Source: Haliclona indistincta
Taxonomy: Eukaryota; Porifera; Demospongiae; Haplosclerida; Chalinidae
Length of the DNA stretch: 64,000 bases
Assembly: GCA_964017065.1 (NCBI GenBank)
Contig: OZ024789.1
Coordinates: 6,080,191 to 6,144,190 of the forward strand
Reading direction: 5' to 3'
Both the position numbers and the translations under genes were made by a program. Shown here piece by piece: positions 1 to 11,819 of this stretch. Every line of letters begins with the position of its first letter. Position 1 is the stretch's first letter. The notes beneath the pieces were generated by a model, which was not told the DNA's origin, did no database searches, and worked only from the letters and a program-made list of their open reading frames with translations.

Positions 1-3000
1 TCAATGCCGTCGCCATGGACACCGAGACCAAGAAGGAGCGGACAGAGTCAGCAAAGAAACTTCGTCGACTATTGAAAAAGGCAAATGTGACAATGAAAGT
101 AGAGGTAAAGCTGCGCTGGTTTGGGTTTCTCCTGAGTATGCTGACTATATCTGAGAGGGATGGTAAAGCCATACTCACACTTAGTGAGTGCTATAGACTC
201 GGAGACTCTCTTGAGATGGACAAATCAGAGACCATGAAAGCAATCCAGTTTTTCCACGATATCAGCCTCATCATGCATTTTGATACTCCAAAGCTCAGAG
301 ACTCTGTCATCATCGACACCAAACCATTGCTCAACAAGCTCTCTCGACTAATCACTCTCTCGTTTCTGGATGAAGATTTCCTTGCCGAGCACTACGAGGA
401 CATTGTCCTTCCTGATGGAGCCAAGGAACTACTCCAGCACCACGGGCGCTTTACCCTGTCCACACTAGAGTCATGTGTTGAGTTCTCAGAGTCCATTCCA
501 TTGCAATTCTTTGTGGACATTTTAGAACACGTAAAGATAGTGGCTGCGATTGACCAAACATCTGAGTATTTTATGCCTTGCGCTCTACCCTATGCTACTG
601 AAATGCCTGACTCCTCCCACCCATGGGTGATTAGATTGAGAGTAAGACGAGGAGTCGACAAAGAGTATGTTCCTATCCCAGTGGGTTATCTACCAGCCAT
701 TCTAGTCTTCCTTCTCACTATGTTCCTGGATCGCTTTTCTTTAAATCGACTCCAGAGGCAATATCGAAATAAGATCGAGTTGGATTATGGTCCTGGAGGA
801 GTGGTCTGTTTAGTAGAGCGCCATCTTCAACTGGAGGTACACTATTCTTGCTGTGACCAACTTCAGCAAGAGTGCAGGAACATTCGAAATAACGTTTTGG
901 AGTCGATTCGCTTGACAGAAGAAAAGCTCCACATCAGAGAAGGTGCCATCACCAAGGTGGACTCTTTCCTATGCTCCTGTGGTGAGGGCAGCAGGGCCCA
1001 GCACATCTGTGCCTACAACCCTGAGACACAGATTGTGGAATGTGAGGAAACAAGAGAAGTGTTTGTATTGGAAGCTCATCATCAGCTGTGGCTAGGTGTG
1101 TTGTGATGTAGTCTCTGATGATACATGTGATAATTGTATTGATGTAGGAGCAGCAATGGAGAGCACTGCACACTCTATTCACTGCAGTGACGACACCAGT
1201 GGCAGTCATGAGCTACCACCACTAGCAGCAGCAGAAGGTGAGCACTGTATACTGGTGTGGCTAGGTCAACCTCAGCTGGTATTATGTGGTATCATGATAA
1301 TACAGAGAGTGTGTGATCATGATCAGCTTGTGATGATGGATAGTGACTAAATAGTAAACAGTGTTTACACTAGTAGTCATGTATTATTAGGTACTGTATT
1401 AACTAGTTAAAGCACCGTTGCGAGTGCAATACGGGAATTATTGCGCGAGGGGTGTGGTCAAGATGGTGATACAGCACGAGGCGAAGCCGAGTGCTGTATC
1501 AGCGTCGAGACCGACACCCTGAGCGCAATAATTCCCGTATTGCACGAGCAGACGATGCTTTTACTGGTTTGTAGCACGACAGCTTGCCGCTGTCACTGAA
1601 TCTTTGTGCCAGGGCGACTTATTCTCGAGGTCGAGCCAAGGTCAGTCTCCGCCCACCCTATATTTAACCCTCCTGGCCGTGCTATATTTTCCCTGGCCGT
1701 GCTATATTTTCCATATTGCGAACGGCGTTCACATTATGGAAAATATAGAACGGGTGGCGCCTTTGATACGCCCACGCAGAGTGCTACAATACCATGTATG
1801 GTTGGTTGGTAAACATGTAATGTGTTTGTATGTACTACCACTATCTCTTACTATACTAACAGTGGTTTATCACAACAGCTCTCTCATGTCATAGTTTGTA
1901 TTAGGGAGACACGGTAGTGTCTTTCTATGTAGGGTTGAACGAGAAAACAAGATGGCGGCTACATGCAATGTATTAGCGTTCAAACGCTGGTATTTCGCCT
2001 GGTGATGAATTTTATACGTCCGAAGACACTTAAATCTGCTATCTGGCGTTGCCCCATCTTACAGTAGCAAGGAGATTGCTCGAGATTGTTACTAATATGT
2101 GACGAACCTGGAAACGGTGAAAATCGAGTTTCGTCATCTTCGTTTTCTTCTTTCTTCTTTCTTTCTTTCTTCCACTCGCCTAGCACCTTTACGTGAGCAG
2201 TGCTGAGACCAAAACACCCACGAACAGTCGTGAAATTCTCCTGGCATGTGCCTTTTGAACTTAGTTTTTAGCGAAACGGCGATATAAATTCCGCGATTTC
2301 TCGATCGTGATCCATTGTCAGCTAAGTGTTAGACACCATTAATAATTATAGTGATTGCGCAATACGCACGTGACCAAGCTGTGGTTAGCGCACGTGACCA
2401 AGCACAAGCTTGAGTATCGCCACGCGCACGCCGTATAGATCACGGAGAACACATATTTGTAGATTGTGTCTATTGACACCAATTCGTTGGTGTCAATAAC
2501 GGCCACCAAAATGCTATTGACACCAACCTAAACCTTCGATGTCAACTATAAATGCTTATTTGTTGCATTCATTGGCTAGCAGGTTCCAGTGGCTCAGCGG
2601 TATAGTACGGTGGCTAGTAATGCAATCGTTCAGGGTTCGATTCTCGGAATAAGCATTTTTTGTTGGGTTTTTTTTGCAGAAAACTTCAGTTTTTATTAGC
2701 TGCTATGTTTTTAGCTCGAAGATCCTTAGTGAGGGCCAAAGGCCCTGTTTAGAACGACCCTCCCGACGATCCTTAGGCTTACCAAGGGCCGAAGGCCCGG
2801 GTTAGGACAACCCTCCCGACGATCCTTAGGCTTACCAAGGGCCGAAGGCCCGGGTTAGGACGACCCTCCCGACGATCCTTCTGCCTTGCCAGATAATTAT
2901 AACCGCCGTTAACAAGTGTGGGCAGGGCTCGTATGCACTGAATTCATGCATGCGTAGGCGAGCTGATATCTACAGCATAAGAATTATTTAGCCACAAGTT

Positions 3001-4150
3001 TAAAATTGTTAATAATAAAGAAAAGCCATCAACAACAGGAAAACCAAACCAATGGTGGAAACAAAGATGGCACAGTAATTGCATGATATTGAACTGCACT
3101 TCACTGAAAAAGAAAAAAGGACACAAACAAGAAAATTAAAAAGATTTCTGTCGAAATCAAAAGGATGTAGGGTTGTGAAATCTACCACTGGTCAACAATG
3201 TAAACTAACAAGGAACAAGCATGGAATGGTAACACGATTGACTTGCTAACAGACCATAGATCCCTACATCAGTGGCTGTACATTAGCTGTCACAAGCTGA
3301 ATGCACGTCAGGTGTGAGTCAACAGCAACAAGCTGAACTAGCTATAGTCAACTACAGCAGCCACTTATGTAGGGATCTATGGTCTGTTAGCAAGTCAATC
3401 GTGTTACCATTCCATGCTTGTTCCTTGTTAGTTTACATTGTTGACCAGTGGTAGATTTCACAACCCTACATCCTTTTGATTTCGATAGAAATCTTTTTAA
3501 TTGTTTTGTTCTAGTGTTGCTCCATTATTGCTGGTCATGTGAGTCATATCTTTAGTGTTCTATCAGCTAGTCATGAGATGTGTTGAATCAGTTGTGTTAG
3601 TGACTGTGTTGTTACTGTCAGTACTGATGGTATTATACCAGTAGCTACTACAGTATCTGATGGACACACACCATCTCATGATCATGGTAACACTATATAC
3701 CTGCTATATACTGCTGTCAATATGGCTCATGGTGTCTCATGTGTGTAGGTAGTGACACTCCCACTCTACTCAAGCTGAAGACAATGAAAGGAGCTGATGG
3801 TAAACCACTGAAGATAGTTCAAAAGATTGCTGCTCATGACTACACAACATTCGGTATGTGTCTCCTACAAGATGACAATGGAGAAGAGGTTGATCTCATT
3901 GAGAAGGACCATATCATCAAAGGTGCTGAGAGTGTTACGAAGGAAATTCTCAAGAAATGGCTGACAAGTGATGCACCTACTCGTACATATCAACACTTGA
4001 TAGAGTGTCTCAGACAGTCTGAACTGGGTGCACTTGCTGAGCTTATTGAAAACACAACACAGAGGTATGATACCATCACTCACTCACTCACTACCCACTC
4101 GCTATAATCACTCACTCACTCTCTCACTTGTTCATCTCTTTCTCAGATAA
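1..4150 (+). CDS. Kelch-Roc-COR-death protein, copy 1 (3' part; 5' end lies outside the window)
   Basis: This is the 3' end of the ROCO-type gene seen complete at 15,731-22,221. Exons are 1-1,095 (end of Roc and the COR region), 1,148-1,237 (linker), 3,749-4,064 (death domain) and 4,147-4,150 (last base of a split codon plus TAA). Splice sites are GT-AG and the phases match the complete copy. COR shows the winged-helix-like stretch around LSECYRLGDSLEM and the VIIDTKPLLNKL strand. The last large exon has the death-fold pattern ILKKWLTSD...YQHLIECLRQSELGALAELIE. It differs from copy 2 by scattered substitutions, more of them in the death-domain exon (GSDTPTLLKLKTMKG here, GATPTLLDLMAIKG there). 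Two large insertions, about 1,403-1,791 and 1,903-3,510, lie in the intron before the death exon and are absent from the other copies. Expected role: a cytosolic GTP-binding signalling scaffold; ligand and partners are unknown. Confidence 0.8.
1403..1791. mobile_element. MITE-like insertion in the intron of ROCO copy 1
   Basis: ROCO copies 2 and 3 run uninterrupted across this point (gtactgtattaccatatatgg), so this block is an insertion. It holds a long hairpin: gtgcaatacgggaattattg near 1,420 pairs with its reverse complement near 1,525, around a GC-rich core (cgaggcgaagccgag). A second short inverted pair (tggaaaatatag type) lies at 1,685-1,750. No transposase is present. The family is not identified. 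Confidence 0.65.
1903..3510. mobile_element. Composite non-autonomous DNA element, about 1.6 kb
   Basis: Insertion in the intron of ROCO copy 1. The empty site is intact in copy 2 (catagtttgtattctagtgttgc). It begins with gggagacacggtagtgtct and contains a segment ending in a 380-bp foldback at about 3,125-3,505. There, roughly 135-bp arms (gatgtagggttgtgaaatct and its complement) flank a short loop. The same composite, inverted, lies at 51,872-53,121. Around 2,710-2,885 a short GC-rich unit (gacgatccttaggcttacca) is repeated in tandem about three times. No transposase ORF is visible. Confidence 0.7.
2582..2655 (+). repeat. tRNA-like sequence (pseudo-tRNA or SINE head)
   Basis: An A-box-like stretch (tggctcagcggta) is followed about 40 bp later by a B-box (gggttcgattct), the arrangement of RNA polymerase III internal promoters, and a T-run lies downstream. 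The acceptor stem does not pair well, so I do not call a functional tRNA. It sits inside the composite insertion and is missing from the inverted relative near 52.5 kb. Confidence 0.45.
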
Positions 4151-5624
4151 AGCTGTTCAGTGTCAGATCACTTCATTGTATACCAGCGGGACTGTTAGCA
4201 GTACTGATGTGTGAATCAAGACACATGTACAATATAACTGTGGTCCATGCAACTATTGCAGTCACCACTTTTTGTTGTATAATTCAATTTCATCAATTTG
4301 GATTTGTTATTGTGAAAGTTAGTTGGTGTAAGTTCATACTCCTCACAGCAATCTAGTTCAACTACTGTCTCTAATATCTACCACAAGGAGATAAAGATAC
4401 ATATCCTTCTTCACAATATATGATCTCTCAAGGCGGGTTTAGCGACACAGCAGCTAGCAGCTCATGCATTATGAGAACTCCAAGTCTTTTTTTCAATTCA
4501 ATTCAATTTGAGTTTTACAGATCAGAACAGAGGTAAAGTGAAAACTGAAGATGCAAAGAGGAGAAGGAGTAAGGCAGTTCTGAGGGGATCTAGTAATAAC
4601 ACCAGTCCTATTAAAACCACAAAAAACTAGCAGGAAAATTTAACGCTAACAGGTAGATGGCTACGTTTGAAACAAGGACAAATAACATGGAAGGAACAGG
4701 GCAGAGAAGGGTCAAATTGTGCTAAAAAATAGACCATAATTAAATTTGCTGTTTGATAGAAAAAAGAGAGTGATAAGTCAATAGGGGGAAGAGAGTTCCA
4801 AATGGGGATCAACCTGCAAAAATAGGAATGATGCGAAGAAGAATTGGGAAGTAGAGCCTAAACTTGTGTACTATAGATTGGCAGCTGAACCGGATCTGGT
4901 AGAAGAAGTGGAGAATGAGATGAATTATTTGACAGCAAATTAAGCTAGGGTCATGATGAAACTTGAGGCACTTGACAAAAAATAAGACATCGAACAGTTC
5001 ATATAGGAACATTAAGGGGAGCAAGTTGAGGGAAATCAACCTGGTCTGCAGAGAAGTCATTCAAAATAAATTTAGTAGCCCACCTCTGAGTTCTCTCTAA
5101 GAAAATAATCAGATGGGGTCTCCAGACTTGACAACAGTGAGTAAGTTGAATTGGGATAGGACAGATAGAGGTGTCAGGAGGGATCGAAGCAACATGCAAG
5201 ATCAGTCTCGTTTGAACCATAGATCACAGTATCATCAGGTACGCTTGCCTCTCTTAACTTTCTGTCTACGAGTCTCTTTTGTTGTTAGTTAGTATAGTTC
5301 TATAATTATTATGAACATTGTATTATTGTAACTACTATTTATTTTATTTTTCCTACACCTTAGTGCTACTGCTTATTATCACTAATAATATTAATATTGT
5401 GTTATAACCTTGTCCAAAAGATTGTACCCACTTTATTATTGTGATTTTGACCATTAATAATAATTTTTACTGAAAAAAAGAAAAACATTCACTCGTCTAA
5501 TCTACAATGTAAGCAGTGCAACGATCAATTTTAGTCAAGTATAACACAGTTGACTGTAACCCTAGTAACTAAAATGTAACACGACTACGTACAAAGCACA
5601 ATAGACCAAAACAGCAAATCATGT
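4151..5624. other. Intergenic space between convergent ROCO copy 1 and CapZ alpha copy 1
   Basis: No protein gene is visible. The stretch is homologous to 22,222-24,211 and to the interval before 56,195, so it belongs to the duplicated block. It covers the 3' untranslated regions of two convergent genes. Copy 1 keeps the uninterrupted target sequence gattgtac near 5,420, which in copy 2 has been split by a hAT-type MITE. Confidence 0.6.
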
Positions 5625-8600
5625 CTATTGTGCTCCTTTCAATTCACTGCCGATCTTGTAAGCAGCTGCTTTGTTCCAGTCAAACTTTGTACGAGTGATG
5701 GGCAACTGGCGACGAAGTGCCTTGAATGTGGTCTGGCTCATTGTCTTGTAGTTCTCACCAAGAGCACTCTGCAAACAAAACAAGAGAATTGTCATACAAG
5801 CACTCTCTTTACAAATACTGTGTATCTACCGTGTAGCGGAAATTTTTTCAGAGCATTTCGCGAATAATCGCTATTGCCCCATCTTTGTCAACAAAAAACA
5901 AGACATTCTATTTCTTATCAAGCCTTTTGGGGTTAAAAAATTTAGAGAAAAAACTTTCTACTTAACTGGGATTCGAACTCAGACTCTCTAAGAAGTCTAC
6001 GATGTTAGACCATCACACGCCTTATCACGCGCCCACCATGTTTTACCTTAAAACCAGTATTATTAGTGACCACTTAATTTAGTGTAGTTTTAGCTGTTAT
6101 TTAATGAGATTCATGCTCATTAACAGTCATTATTACTGCGAAACCACAGCTATGTAGAATGAATCTCATTACAGTTAAATTTTGGTGAACCTAAATTTAG
6201 CGTTTATGACCTCACTTGCTAAAAATGCTACAATTAGTGGTCGCTGATAATACTGGTTTTAAGGTTCCTAACTTATTTTAGACCAGGCCTTTAATCGAGA
6301 CCGGCTTCTATTCAAAGAGGTACCTGATATTCATTCTCTCCCTTTTCAATTGCTTTCACGATTGCCTTAGCAGTGCCGTCTTCATCCTGCAAAGGAACAG
6401 AGCAATAAACATCAAACATGCATGAGCCAAACCAGTACTAACCGATGACTTGAATGAGTCAGTGATATCCTTGTGTGAAGACAGTTGAACATTACCATCT
6501 TCATAGTAGTGTACCTGTACAGTAGCAAAAGGAACGATAATATAGACCACACAATAACTTGAGAATAAGAACTGGTTTGTACAGGCATGGTAAAGTTAAA
6601 AAAACTTAAACATTTGTAATCGTATTTCAAGTCAAAAATTGAGGTAGTAGAATTTTTTTGCGCAACAAAATTATTATTATAAAATTTTGTGGAATAAAAT
6701 TGCATACAACACAAACACGAATTGTTACTACAGTAGCTAGTGTCTGGTCACCTGAGCATTGACGACTGCCTTTAGCTCTCCAGAGCCTCCAGGTGAGAAC
6801 ACTGCCTCCCATTGTGACCGCCAGCGACCATTCCTACACAACACACACAGAGAAAGTGACACACCCACACAACACAAAGTGACACACCCACACAACACAC
6901 ACAGAGAAAGTGACACACCCACACAACACAAAGTGACATGCCCACACAACACAAAGTGACACCCACACAACACAGAAAGTGACACACCCACACAACACAG
7001 AAAGTGACACACCCACACAACACAGAAAGTGACACACCCACAACACAAAGTAACCTAGCAACACACTATTACACTATCTACAAATACAATGTCATGTGAC
7101 TCACCAGAAATTTCTGGGGTTATATTTGTGGTCTTCTATACACACTACCAACTTGATCTTGCTTCCCTCAGTACTACCATACACCTGTATCATGATGACA
7201 CAGCTCATAAGAACAGTTCAGGTCACTCAAATACAAGTACAAATGCATAGGTACCGTATAGCGGGAAAATTTCTCGGTAGAAAATTTTAGCGAATTTCGC
7301 GAATTACAGACTATTCGCAAAATTTTATCCGCGAATGTCTTGTTTAGTTGACAAAGATAGCCTAATAGCGCTGATTCGCAAAAATATTATTTTGTGAAAT
7401 GCCCTATCACGCGCATTCGCGAAAATTTCCCGCTATACGGTATATTTTAGACATGTATCTTGACTAACAATGAGAAAAATAAATTTAAGGATTTAATGGA
7501 CAAAATTTAATACATGCAGACGTGTAGAACTCCTCTAATCAAGACCCTCGGGAGTTGGGCTAATGTCCTACAGTAATTGAGCTGATAAGAAAGGTGATGT
7601 GGGTTGTTTAACAAAGAAGTCAGGATCACATGTAGTGTACACATTAAAGTGGCGTCCTCATTTTAGGATGTCGGGATTCCACTGCAGTAATTCTTGCCCT
7701 ATGGACTACGATATCACAGACAAAGCTCCAAATCTTCAAGAACAGTAGGTTGACAAATACTCTATATGTACAATAGACCAGTAGTATGTGTTCTAACTCA
7801 CAGTAGCGATACCAGCAGGGTAGTGACCCTTGATGTAGCCTGCTACTGCCTTATCCAATGCAGCACGATATGGCTCAGCTTTGCTGTCTGTGTGAGCTGG
7901 CTCTACATCACCTGCTTCCTACAGACAAGACAGAGACAGAGAAATGTGAAATGACAATGACACAACCAACACACACTCATTACGTGAGGAAAAATAAACG
8001 TTATTACACTAACAGAGTGTCTCGCATACATAATACACACAAGCTATTGATACAATCGCATGTGACACGGAATTCCCATTGTATGTGAAGGAAAAGAATG
8101 ACCCCAACCAGGCGACACCAACTTTGGAGTTGGAAAATTTAAGTAAAAACTATGAATGTGTGAATGAATTTGTCATCTGAGTCATAATTATTTTCAATCT
8201 AGTTGTACATGTCAAATTTGATGGTTCAGATGAAAACGCGTGGGCAACGACGACACAGTTCACAAGTTAGGATGACACAACTCGTGAGTCTGACACAAGC
8301 AAGTGTTACCCTACGTCTGAGCTGTACAGTATGATTGTATGTTGTGTCCAGTAAGACTCCTCACCTTCCTCAGATGATCGTATTTGAATTGTTGTTTCCC
8401 TCTTGGGTCTAGGTACTTTGAACCATCCAGTTTGCCGTGCCGTGTGATGAGAACCTGCGTATGAAAATAAACACAGCATAAACCCCTCGTATCACACACA
8501 TGACTACTATTGAGATTAGCATTAGTATTGAGATTAGCACCATACAGTAGCTCTAGTCTTGCAAGCTCTTATACAGTACTAAACAAGAAGAGGCGTAATA

Positions 8601-9842
8601 TGAAATTTGTCAGTTTAACGTACAATTTCTCTACTACAGTGGAACCTCTCTTAGCGGACACCCCTCTCCAGAGGACACCCTCTCTATAATGGACAATTTT
8701 GTTGGTCCCAATGGTGTCCGCCTTAGAGAGGTTTCACTGTAAAGCCTGAATGCTTATTTTTCAAGTGATCGGTGGCAGGAAATTTACTCTCAGAATATAA
8801 GAAATACCATGACCAGTACTAGAACCAGACTAACCACTCAGCAAGATACATGTACAACATTTCTACCACTTCCCTTTTCACATTGCACATTGCGTTGCTC
8901 ACTTACATTGTATTGCATTTCATACCTGGCATTTATTAGCATAAAAGAGGAAATACCCTGGTACCAGGCAATCTGATAATTTCTCAAATTTACCAGAGTG
9001 CATGGGTCCAGAAAGCAAAAAGGAAGTGACAAATTCAATAATACCAATATCCGGGCACAATTATCTATTTAGTTGTACGGTAATGAAAAATAACAATGAG
9101 AGTGTTTACTCAATGACCACAGTGTAGTCAATATCCTAAAATGGTTACACAGTGTGTTTACCTGGTCTCGATCCACCTTTGCTGGAGTGAACTGGTCCAT
9201 GTTGTACTCACTAAATGCACTACAGACAAGAATAAAACAAACGTTTATAGAGAGAGAGAGAATACCAACACACTTTATTACCACAATCTAGCAATCTAAA
9301 GGGCAGTGGAGAATACACACAATGAACCACATTGTAAACTTAGCTCAAGAATAAAACAACACGTTTCATTAATCAAAATGGACCAAAATGCACACACACG
9401 CACACACACGCACACGCATGCACGCACACGCATGCACGCACACGCAAAGCAAAAAGCCTCTCACTGTCTATTACAGGTCACGCTTTCCTGGACAAGCCAG
9501 GGCACTGTGCACTAAGCAGGTACGATGTGCCGGTGCTATGAGCACTCCTGGAGCCCGAGCAAGGAGCTCGCAGGAGGTACCAAATATGCCTCCCACAGCT
9601 GGTGTGGGCACCCTATGTCCCACAACTACCATTAGCGGACAATGAGACACAGCCAGTGTGCTTTGCTCCCCACTACAAGACCAGGTACCCGTTTTTACAG
9701 ATGGGTGGGCTGGAGTACTTGTGATGTTCTTTTTGTTTTTTCCTCCTGCTCTGGGATTCGAACCAGCGAACCAGTGTCCTCCTGGGTATAAACCCAAGAC
9801 TCTACCAGTTGAACCACCAGGGCACCCACCCACCCACACACA

Positions 9843-9911
<69 letters not shown>

Positions 9912-10361
9912 ATCCCATTAGTACTACAGATTTATACATTGACTACATTTAAACTTTTGGTTTCTAGTGGAGGAATAAATACCCGAGTTACAACACTGTG
10001 TACAAAGTTACGTCACACACATGTGCACGGACACACACACACACGTGCACGGTTTCACACATACACATACGCATTAATTCTGTGAGAAAAGCTTGCATAC
10101 TAGAATCTTCATGGTGTTTTCTTGAGTTTGGTGTCAAATTACTATGCAGGTATGCAAAGTTATAATAAGCTCTTAATCTCTACACATGCCGCAAGAATGA
10201 GCTGTGATAATTGATACTGTACTAGAATGTGGTACTGTGTGTGGTTGCTGATGGTAACAAACAGACTACTGTATGGCTCCGCCCATCGAGGGTAACTATG
10301 ACAACGTACCTTGATGCTCCCTCCTTTAACAGCCGGTCATTGCCCAGTAATACACGAACAT
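5625..10361 (-). CDS. CAPZA: F-actin-capping protein subunit alpha, copy 1 (5' exons missing)
   Basis: Minus-strand gene. In transcript order the exons are 10,310-10,361, 9,162-9,219, 8,365-8,454, 7,802-7,918, 7,105-7,184, 6,752-6,833, 6,443-6,514, 6,324-6,386 and 5,625-5,768 (stop TAG). The spliced product reads ...[63 protein letters not shown] and [19 protein letters not shown], which match animal CapZ alpha in order. CapZ alpha/beta heterodimers cap actin-filament barbed ends, and the C-terminal tail seen here is the actin-binding tentacle. The exon carrying FIKNAPPGEFNEVFN, and the start exon, are not found upstream; a palindromic transposon (10,496-11,358) and a receptor gene occupy that place. 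The copy therefore looks 5'-truncated, unless those exons were lost in assembly. Confidence 0.88.
5940..6025 (-). repeat. tRNA-derived SINE fragment in a CapZ alpha intron
   Basis: On the minus strand a B-box (gagttcgaatccc) follows a plausible A-box and anticodon-like hairpin (agact/agtct arms). The same sequence sits at the same intronic position in copies 2 (about 24,535-24,620) and 3 (about 56,515-56,600), so it predates the duplications. I do not call it a working tRNA because the loop is too long. Confidence 0.45.
6834..7050. repeat. 25-bp minisatellite, CapZ alpha copy 1 intron
   Basis: Tandem units of about 25 bp (gtgacacacccacacaacac plus a variable gaaa) start at the acceptor side of exon NGRWRSQW. 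The array is polymorphic between the three copies; see 25,607-25,803 and 57,643-57,841. The open reading frames across it are artefacts of a stop-free repeat. Confidence 0.85.
7252..7442. mobile_element. MITE with TACCGTATAGCGGG termini
   Basis: Terminal inverted repeats taccgtatagcgggaaaatt and its complement bound about 190 bp, flanked by TA. Relatives lie at 26,007-26,194, 58,043-58,212 and 58,531-58,700, and a half copy near 5,828-5,915. The first three occupy the same CapZ alpha intron, so that insertion predates the duplication. Non-autonomous. Confidence 0.7.
8636..8741. mobile_element. TA-flanked MITE (CAGTGGAACC family)
   Basis: Ends cagtggaacctctct and agagaggtttcactg are inverted and flanked by TA, as expected for Tc1/mariner-like non-autonomous elements. 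Related copies lie at about 30,175-30,308, 35,096-35,265 and 59,533-59,714. CapZ alpha copy 2 lacks it at the matching position (near 28,265), giving an empty site. Confidence 0.7.
9505..9823 (-). mobile_element. tRNA-derived SINE, minus orientation
   Basis: On the minus strand it starts gccctggtggttcaactggt (A-box) and has ggttcgaatccc (B-box), then a unique body that matches 42,567-42,885 on the plus strand. The tRNA-like head followed by a non-tRNA body is the usual SINE plan. It abuts a (CA)n tract, as the other copy abuts (GT)n. The sister CapZ alpha copies have only the CA tract here. Confidence 0.75.
9824..9909. repeat. (CA)n microsatellite
   Basis: Nearly pure CA dinucleotides in the CapZ alpha intron between exons AFSEY and DVRVLL. 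The same tract occurs at 28,919-29,027 and is longest at 32,294-32,509. Confidence 0.95.
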
Positions 10362-10495
10362 CTGAGAAGAAATTTACCACAAATTACATAAACAATTGAG
10401 AACAGTTGGTATGTTTAGCTAATGCTGGAATGATGTGAGACTGGGGATGTAAGATGCAGTTATTGCCCTCACGCGAGGGCAATAACCGACATTAA
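10362..10495. other. CapZ alpha intron edge with a short perfect hairpin
   Basis: After the last recognisable CapZ alpha exon the homology to copy 2 continues only to about 10,450. It is followed by gttattgccctcacgcgagg with its inverted partner, an isolated hairpin like the ends of the MITEs at 1,420 and 27,080. The TTAA-flanked palindrome starts immediately after. Confidence 0.5.
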
Positions 10496-11358
10496 GGTGG
10501 CGGGTGCGCATGAATATCATTATAAGCCTGACTTTTTGTTAACTGTTTTTCTCTACTTATCTGCAGGCCAGAAGCTGCAAACTTGCACTACACAGTTGTT
10601 TTATGATATACTCACTGTTTATGAACGGTTTTTAGCGATAAAACGCACAGCAGCGCTTGTTCACGACGGGCAGCGCGACGGCGCCTATTGTACCACTTTA
10701 CTCGAGCGTCCTAGGTCCTGCAACGCTACAGATCGCCACAGAGCTTTCTCATACCATCGACATGATCACCTAGTATCCCTTTTTTCAATATTCTATTCCT
10801 AAGTAAAAAAAAAAAAAATAACCCTGGATCACCAAACTCTAGCATTAAAGTATGCACGCCTACAATACACAACTTTTTATGAACCATTTCGTGCTCACAT
10901 CGTGTTTGCAATTCCAGCGCTCAAGCGCCTAGACTGTTCATACGTGTCTTCTCCAGGTGACCAAGTATGCTTTTTGCTGTTTTCTGCCCGTGGCGCGAGT
11001 TATGGCTGCTGAAGTTCTGCGTGGGCGTATGCGTTTGCCAGTTTTACTTACTTAGGAATCGAATATCGAAAAAAGGGATACTAGGTGATCATGTCGATGG
11101 TATGAGAAAGCTCTGTGGCGATCTGTAGCGTTGCAGGACCTAGGACGCTCGAGTACAGTGGTACAATAGGCGCCGTCGCGCTGCCCGTCGTGAACAAGCG
11201 CTGCTGTGCGTTTTATCGCTAAAAACCGTTCATAAACAGTGAGTATATCATAAAACAACTGTGTAGTGCAAGTTTGCAGCTTCTGGCCTGCAGATAAGTA
11301 GAGAAAAACAGTTAACAAAAAGTCAGGCTTATAATGATATTCATGCGCACCCGCCACC
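10496..11358. mobile_element. Long palindromic element with TTAA target sites
   Basis: TTAA at 10,492-10,495 and 11,359-11,362 flanks arms of about 300 bp that are near-perfect inverted copies (starting ggtggcgggtgcgcatgaat). A 250-bp spacer separates them. TTAA targets and GGTGGCGG ends are shared with 60,554-61,156 and the single ends at 51,605 and 61,171. TTAA duplication is typical of the piggyBac and Kolobok superfamilies; which one applies cannot be told without a transposase. Each arm carries the same 101-codon open frame (10,497-10,802 on plus, 11,052-11,357 on minus). Confidence 0.75.
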
Positions 11359-11819
11359 TTAAAACAATTGTGTTCTAGCTGTCAATGCTGCTTGTCACTC
11401 AGGCGATGCATGAGCTAGAAAACGCTGAATAAAATGTGAAAAATTATACTAGAACATGCAACAGTTATACAATAGTAGAATTAATTGTATAGACTGTAGT
11501 GAGTAGATTGCATAGATGTACTAATGTGCTAAATTGTTTATGTGTGTGAATATAATGTAACTTGACACATTAGTGACTAAAGATGACACTCTTTTGTGAT
11601 GAAGGAGTCTTATAACTAGCAACCTGTACAGCAATTTACATTATTAAGCACAACTTAGGTAAAAATTTCCACATCAAATAACCAAGACATTTGCACTATT
11701 ATAGGTGAAAACCTGTTACACTAAGATCTACATTTTCACATTGATTTGAAAATGGACAGCTCACAACAACTATATAATAATATGCAATACTACGCAGTTG
11801 CTGTGTAGCTATTATCAAG
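11359..11819. other. Upstream region of the class C receptor gene
   Basis: AT-rich, no gene seen and no match to the duplicated blocks. It presumably holds the promoter and 5' untranslated region of the receptor that starts at 11,820. I see no clear core promoter motif. Confidence 0.4.

Noticed and set aside
2582..2655. Functional tRNA gene
   Set aside because: Pol III boxes are present, but the acceptor stem mispairs and it lies within a transposon insertion.
5628..5867. Plus-strand frame starting [10 protein letters not shown]
   Set aside because: Antisense of the last CapZ alpha exon; the minus strand gives the recognised C-terminus.
6737..7064. Cysteine-rich minus-strand frames (CHFLCCVGV repeats)
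   Set aside because: They arise from the 25-bp intronic minisatellite of CapZ alpha; the frames at 25,509-25,821 and 57,546-57,864 are the same artefact.
9471..9913. Long cysteine-valine and histidine-threonine frames
   Set aside because: They are translations of the (CA)n tract and are open in several frames on both strands; the same holds at 28,806-29,102 and 32,236-32,708.
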